This document shows positions 6,509 through 9,872 of a DNA stretch of 9,872 nt, piece after piece (position 1 is the stretch's first letter; each line of letters starts with the position of its first letter). Position numbers and translations under genes: made by a program. This stretch comes from Chamaesiphon sp. GTDB lineage: Bacteria > Cyanobacteriota > Cyanobacteriia > Cyanobacteriales > Chamaesiphonaceae. The DNA lies in assembly GCA_026786125.1 (NCBI GenBank), contig JAJAYU010000328.1:1-9872 (forward strand), in the 5' to 3' direction. The notes under the pieces are model-generated. The model saw only the letters and a list, made by a program, of their open reading frames with translations. It did no database searches and was not told the DNA's origin.

Positions 6509-6868
6509 AGATTTTTACCAGAACGATTACTATAATTCCAGCATAGATCTTTTGTTGGACAATGGTAAATTTCTCAATTAATCGATCGGAATTGTCATAG
6601 ATGTTTACATTGGAATCAGAACTAAACCTGTCTCTATATTTACCTATAGGGTTGTGTTGTAGGGAAGGATCGATCGATCCAAATCTTTTATGGTAGATTG
6701 GGTTGAAGCATAAAACCCAACATCGCTAGGATGCTGGGGTATTCGTTGGGCTGTCTCGTTCCGTAAGCGTAGTGTCTGCCTAATGCCAAAGGCAAGGCTT
6801 CGCCCACGCAGAGAGGCTCCGCCAACGCATTGCTCAACCCAACCTACGAATCTCAGGATCGATCGCAA
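6509..6868. other. Intergenic gap between the small membrane protein and oligopeptidase A
   Basis: This 360-bp gap is mostly occupied by the 155-bp repeat at 6693-6847. The part from 6509 to 6692 must hold the promoter of the small membrane protein gene; I see TATAGT on the minus strand near 6530 but no well-spaced -35 box. Around 6668-6680 there is a short GGATCGATCGATCC palindrome. Open frames here merely translate the repeat. Confidence 0.5.
6693..6847. repeat. 155-bp MITE-like repeat with terminal inverted repeats
   Basis: The ends are 13-bp inverted repeats with one mismatch: GTAGATTGGGTTG at 6693-6705 and CAACCCAACCTAC at 6835-6847. Inside are nested inverted repeats: ACCCAACATC (6715-6724) against GATGCTGGGGT (6730-6740), TGCC-AAA-GGCA (6784-6794), and a longer imperfect pairing from CGTTGG (about 6744) to CCAACG (about 6822). 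A degenerate GCGTAGCGTCTC-like unit lies near 6752-6780. TTGGGTTG/CAACCCAACCTACG ends are common in dispersed cyanobacterial repeats. There is no transposase inside, so if mobile it depends on another element. It ends 21 bp beyond the oligopeptidase stop, so its transcript could fold into a terminator-like structure for that gene. Confidence 0.7.
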
Positions 6869-8977
6869 TTACTTCGCGGCAACTAACCCGTTGTGGCGTA
6901 ATAACGCCGATGGATCTGGCTCCCGTCCACGGAACGCGGTAAACACTTCCATCGGATGCTTGCTACCACCCAGAGATAATACTGTATCGCGGAAGCGTCG
7001 TCCGGTAGTACCGATCGCATCAGGATCATCCAAACCCGCATCTTCAAACGCGGCAAAGGCATCTGCGCTCAAGACTTCCGCCCACTTATAGCTATAGTAG
7101 CCCGCCGCATAACCGCCAGCAAAAATGTGGCCGAAGGAGCAGAGGAAATTGTCTTCTGGTAGTGGGGGAATGACCATGCTGATTTTGGCGAGGCGATTGC
7201 GGACATCGGCGATCGATTCTGCTCCGCCTGGGATATAGCGTCCGTGGAGTTCGAGGTCGAGCCAGCTAAAGTGGATCTGGCGAAGCATTCCACTTCCGCT
7301 CATGAATGTCCGTGCTGCCAGAATTTTTTGGAAATAGTGTTCGGGTAAGGGTTCGCCTGTTTCGTAGTGTTTGCCGAGACTGAGTAGGGTGGGCCTGTCG
7401 TAGCACCAGTTTTCCATAAATTGGCTGGGCAACTCGACGGCATCCCATTCGACGTTACTAATTCCCGATGCACCGACGAAATCAACGGTGGTGAGCATGT
7501 GCTGCAAACCATGTCCGAATTCGTGGAATAGGGTTTCGACTTCGCCGAAGGTCATTAGACTGGGCTTACCGTCCACTGGGGGTGTTTGATTGCAGGTCAG
7601 GTAGGCGACTGGTAAGCGGATGGTTGAGACATCTTTGTCGGTGATTTTGGCACGGCTGATGCAATCTGCCATCCACGCGCCACCGCGTTTTTCGGCGGGA
7701 CGACTGTAGGCATCGAGATAGAAGTAAGCAATCGGTTGGTGTTGTTCGTTGGCGACTTGGAAGTAGCGGACATCGGGATGCCAGACTGGTGCTTGTCCGT
7801 CAGCAGCGGTGATGGTGATGCCAAAGAGTTTGTGAGCGAGGTTGAATAAACCCGATAATACTTGCTCTAAAGGGAAATAGGGACGTAATTCTTCGGCATT
7901 GAAATCAAATTTAGCTTCTCGCAAGCGTTCTGACCAGTAGGCGAGATCCCAATGTTTGAGATCTTTGGCTTCGGTGGCATTTTGTTCAGCGGCAAAGATC
8001 CGAATATTTTCAAGATCCTGTTTGGCTGCTTCAAAGCTGGCACTGCGGAGAGATTCCAGCAGACTTTCGACGGCTGCGACATTTGGAGCCATCTTGCTGG
8101 CGAGGCTGAGTTCGGCAAAGTTGGCGAAGCCGAGGATATTGGACATCTCGCGGCGGAGTTCGAGAATCCGATCGATATTAGCTAAATTATCATATTCCCC
8201 AGATGCTGCTCGACTAACTAGGGCTATATACACCTGTTCCCGCAAGTCTCGTCGCTGGCTGTGCTGCATGAAAGGGCCGTAACTGGGCGCATCGAGGGTG
8301 ATTATCCACGGGCCATCAGTCGGGGTGGCAGCTTCGTGTCCAGCGGTTCTAGCTGATTGGGCAGCTTGTTCGAGTAAACTCGCGGGTAGTCCAGCGATTT
8401 CGTCCGGTTTGGTGAGAGTGAGACTATATGCCTTAGTTGCATCGAGGACATTATTGGAAAACTTAGTGGAAATTTCTGCCAGTGCCGACTTGATTTCATT
8501 AAATCGCTGCTTGGGTGCGCCATCCAAGCCGACTCCAGCTAATTCCATACTGCGGATTGCCGCGACAATAATCCGTTGTTGAGCAACATCGAAGGTCGCA
8601 AATTCGGGACTAGCTTGAATAGTTTTATAACCCTGGTAGATCGCTCTACTTTGTCCCGTGCGTGACGAAAAATCGACTAATTGTGGCTGCATTTCTTCAT
8701 AGGCAGCACGGAGTTCAGGACTATTTTGGACACCCATCAGATGTCCGACGATCCCCCAGCTCCACTCGATCCGCTCAGTTAATCGATCGAGTGGTTCGAC
8801 CAATCCCGCCCAAGTGGGGATAATATTAGCTTCAAGCTGGGTTAGTGCGGCGTTGGCTTCAGCGAGTAATTCGGTGATAGCGGGAACGACTTGGGCTGGG
8901 GTGATCTCTGGAAATGGTGGTAATCCCTGACCTTTGAGCAGTGGTAACATATATCGATCGTGAAGAGGTTGATACAT
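6869..8977 (-). CDS. prlC: Oligopeptidase A, M3-family zinc metallopeptidase
   Basis: This 702-residue cytoplasmic peptidase cleaves short peptides, including cleaved signal peptides and proteasome-like protease products. The zinc site is complete: HEFGH at 485-489 (His485, Glu486 and His489) with the third ligand Glu515 in WDAVELPSQFMENW. The substrate-binding tyrosines of the M3 family are present in FGHIFAGGYAAGYYSY (615-630), equivalent to the His and Tyr residues of thimet oligopeptidase. The segment GISNVEWDAVELPSQFMENW nearly matches E. coli OpdA, whose length (about 680) is similar. The N-terminal helical region (about 20-190) forms the lid. The ATG at 8977 has AGAGAG upstream; a second ATG at 8950 (MLPLLKGQG) has no ribosome site. 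The coding GC by hand count on sample lines is about 52-54 per cent, above the transporter genes (about 43 per cent). The membrane-protein gene upstream lies 48 bp away on the same strand. The stop is followed after 21 bp by the repeat. Confidence 0.96.
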   Translation of the reverse strand: MYQPLHDRYMLPLLKGQGLPPFPEITPAQVVPAITELLAEANAALTQLEANIIPTWAGLVEPLDRLTERIEWSWGIVGHLMGVQNSPELRAAYEEMQPQLVDFSSRTGQSRAIYQGYKTIQASPEFATFDVAQQRIIVAAIRSMELAGVGLDGAPKQRFNEIKSALAEISTKFSNNVLDATKAYSLTLTKPDEIAGLPASLLEQAAQSARTAGHEAATPTDGPWIITLDAPSYGPFMQHSQRRDLREQVYIALVSRAASGEYDNLANIDRILELRREMSNILGFANFAELSLASKMAPNVAAVESLLESLRSASFEAAKQDLENIRIFAAEQNATEAKDLKHWDLAYWSERLREAKFDFNAEELRPYFPLEQVLSGLFNLAHKLFGITITAADGQAPVWHPDVRYFQVANEQHQPIAYFYLDAYSRPAEKRGGAWMADCISRAKITDKDVSTIRLPVAYLTCNQTPPVDGKPSLMTFGEVETLFHEFGHGLQHMLTTVDFVGASGISNVEWDAVELPSQFMENWCYDRPTLLSLGKHYETGEPLPEHYFQKILAARTFMSGSGMLRQIHFSWLDLELHGRYIPGGAESIADVRNRLAKISMVIPPLPEDNFLCSFGHIFAGGYAAGYYSYKWAEVLSADAFAAFEDAGLDDPDAIGTTGRRFRDTVLSLGGSKHPMEVFTAFRGREPDPSALLRHNGLVAAK

Positions 8978-9025
8978 CTATTATCTCTCGATCGACTTGG
9001 CTTCCTGTGTCCGGTTTACCGTCAT

Positions 9026-9872
9026 TCACATCGATCCGAACCATTCCCAAGCCAAGCCGAGCAGACAACTAAGTGTATTAGCAACCAAACTCAAACTCAG
9101 CGCTGTCTTAAAATTTAGCGTATCTCGTCTGATCCGCTGCACGATCCAAGCTTCATAACCAACGACAAATACCTCAGACAGAACAGTCGGGATCGGTTTC
9201 CCTAGTCCATCAGCAGTAGGTACCGGACTACCGTAACCGAATAATCCGGTCAGTAAGAGGGTGAAAGCAACAGCTCCGAGCCAATAAGCGATCGATCCAA
9301 TCACAATCCGGTTTGAAAAAGGTCTTTTCGCCCAAATCGAGTGTAGAGATAAAATAATGCCATAGAGGATTGATAACACCAGCCATGCTAATCCACCATA
9401 ACGCGCTCCATCGCTAGCAAAAGGCTCTAATCCTGAAGCTGAAAACCAAACGATGGGAAATGAGAAGGCATGGGCAATCAGCAAACTAATGATCGTCAAT
9501 CCAATTTCTGAAGATGGGGCTTTTTGATACCGTAAATATCCAGCCCAAATACCTAATTCAATCCCTAGAGTTAACACTAGAAAAAACAGAGCTAGATTTT
9601 GAAATAATGATGATTGGATCACAGTCGCTTCAGGACTTGGTAAAATCTCCAATGTCTTGCCGATCGCTTTGACAGTAAATTTATCCTCGTGATGCCGTTC
9701 TTGTAATTTCAACGGAAAAACTTTACTCACATAGACTTGATTTTCTAGTTGTGCCAGCAAGCGAATTTGACTGGGATCTAACTCGCGAGCATCGTAAAAT
9801 GGTGAAAGTGAAATCAAACAAAGACGATCGGCACAATCTACATTTAATGGTTTACGTTTGTCTAATTTAGGC
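9026..9872 (-). CDS. Multi-pass membrane protein of unknown function, N-terminus beyond the window
   Basis: I do not recognise the family. The frame has no stop from 9028 to the right edge, and no ATG lies in its last stretch: 9815-9817 reads TTG. The upstream codons give a sensible sequence, PKLDKRKPLNVDCADRLC, that joins smoothly to LISLSPFYDARELDPS. The gene is therefore cut by the window edge, and the visible 281 or so residues lack the true start. The first 80 or so visible residues are polar, with two close cysteines (DCADRLC) that could form a disulfide if exported. About six hydrophobic segments follow, including NLALFFLVLTLGIELGIWAG, a pair around IGLTIISLLIAHAFSFPIVW, and a last one ending SCLLGLAWEWFG just before the C-terminus. 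A likely architecture is a signal peptide, an outside-facing domain, then a membrane bundle. Its stop is 48 bp before prlC, so the two may be co-transcribed. Confidence 0.75.
   Translation of the reverse strand, partial: PKLDKRKPLNVDCADRLCLISLSPFYDARELDPSQIRLLAQLENQVYVSKVFPLKLQERHHEDKFTVKAIGKTLEILPSPEATVIQSSLFQNLALFFLVLTLGIELGIWAGYLRYQKAPSSEIGLTIISLLIAHAFSFPIVWFSASGLEPFASDGARYGGLAWLVLSILYGIILSLHSIWAKRPFSNRIVIGSIAYWLGAVAFTLLLTGLFGYGSPVPTADGLGKPIPTVLSEVFVVGYEAWIVQRIRRDTLNFKTALSLSLVANTLSCLLGLAWEWFGSM

Noticed and set aside
6644..6868. Minus-strand open frame of about 74 codons next to prlC
   Set aside because: It is almost entirely a translation of the 155-bp repeat, and has no family-like features.
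7952..8582. Plus-strand open frames antisense to prlC
   Set aside because: They lie opposite a clearly real M3 peptidase with intact catalytic residues, and their sequences are Arg/Ser/Ala-rich as expected of shadow frames.

Overview
The window looks like a cyanobacterial chromosome segment. The hexamer CGATCG, core of the cyanobacterial HIP1 repeat GCGATCGC, occurs about 30 times by eye in 9.9 kb (about 2.4 expected by chance), with one full octamer at 3145-3152. Two intergenic stretches carry GCGTAGCGTCTC-type and TTGGGTTG/CAACCCAA-type short repeats of the kind scattered through cyanobacterial genomes. The substrate-binding protein strongly resembles NatB of the cyanobacterial Nat-I neutral amino acid transporter. 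I cannot name the genus.

Layout. Left, plus strand: a secreted 329-residue protein built from two similar halves (106-1095), then a 446-residue ArsB/NhaD/SLC13-type permease (1148-2488). The rest is minus strand. The permease converges, across 22 bp, on an amino acid ABC transporter group read right to left: a lipoprotein substrate-binding protein (4673-5890), a LivH-type permease (3466-4404) and a LivM-type permease (2511-3446). No ATP-binding subunit is present. Next come a 309-bp gap with two terminator-like hairpins, a small two-helix membrane protein (6200-6508), a 360-bp gap with a 155-bp repeat bounded by inverted ends, an M3-family oligopeptidase A (6869-8977), and a multi-pass membrane protein whose frame stays open to the right edge (9026-9872).

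How the genes may work together. The binding protein and the two permeases make the extracytoplasmic and membrane parts of one importer, probably for neutral or hydrophobic amino acids, which must borrow ATPases encoded elsewhere. Oligopeptidase A degrades cytoplasmic peptides; its distance from the transporter and the intervening repeat argue against one transcription unit. The membrane protein at the right edge lies 48 bp upstream of the oligopeptidase on the same strand and could be co-transcribed with it.

I see no phage, CRISPR, toxin-antitoxin or defence genes. The most interesting material is non-coding: a 155-bp MITE-like repeat, a tandem 16-bp repeat flanked by 9-bp direct repeats inside the transporter group, and a 44-bp near-perfect inverted repeat. 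No convincing new biological system is visible; most of the window is ordinary housekeeping.
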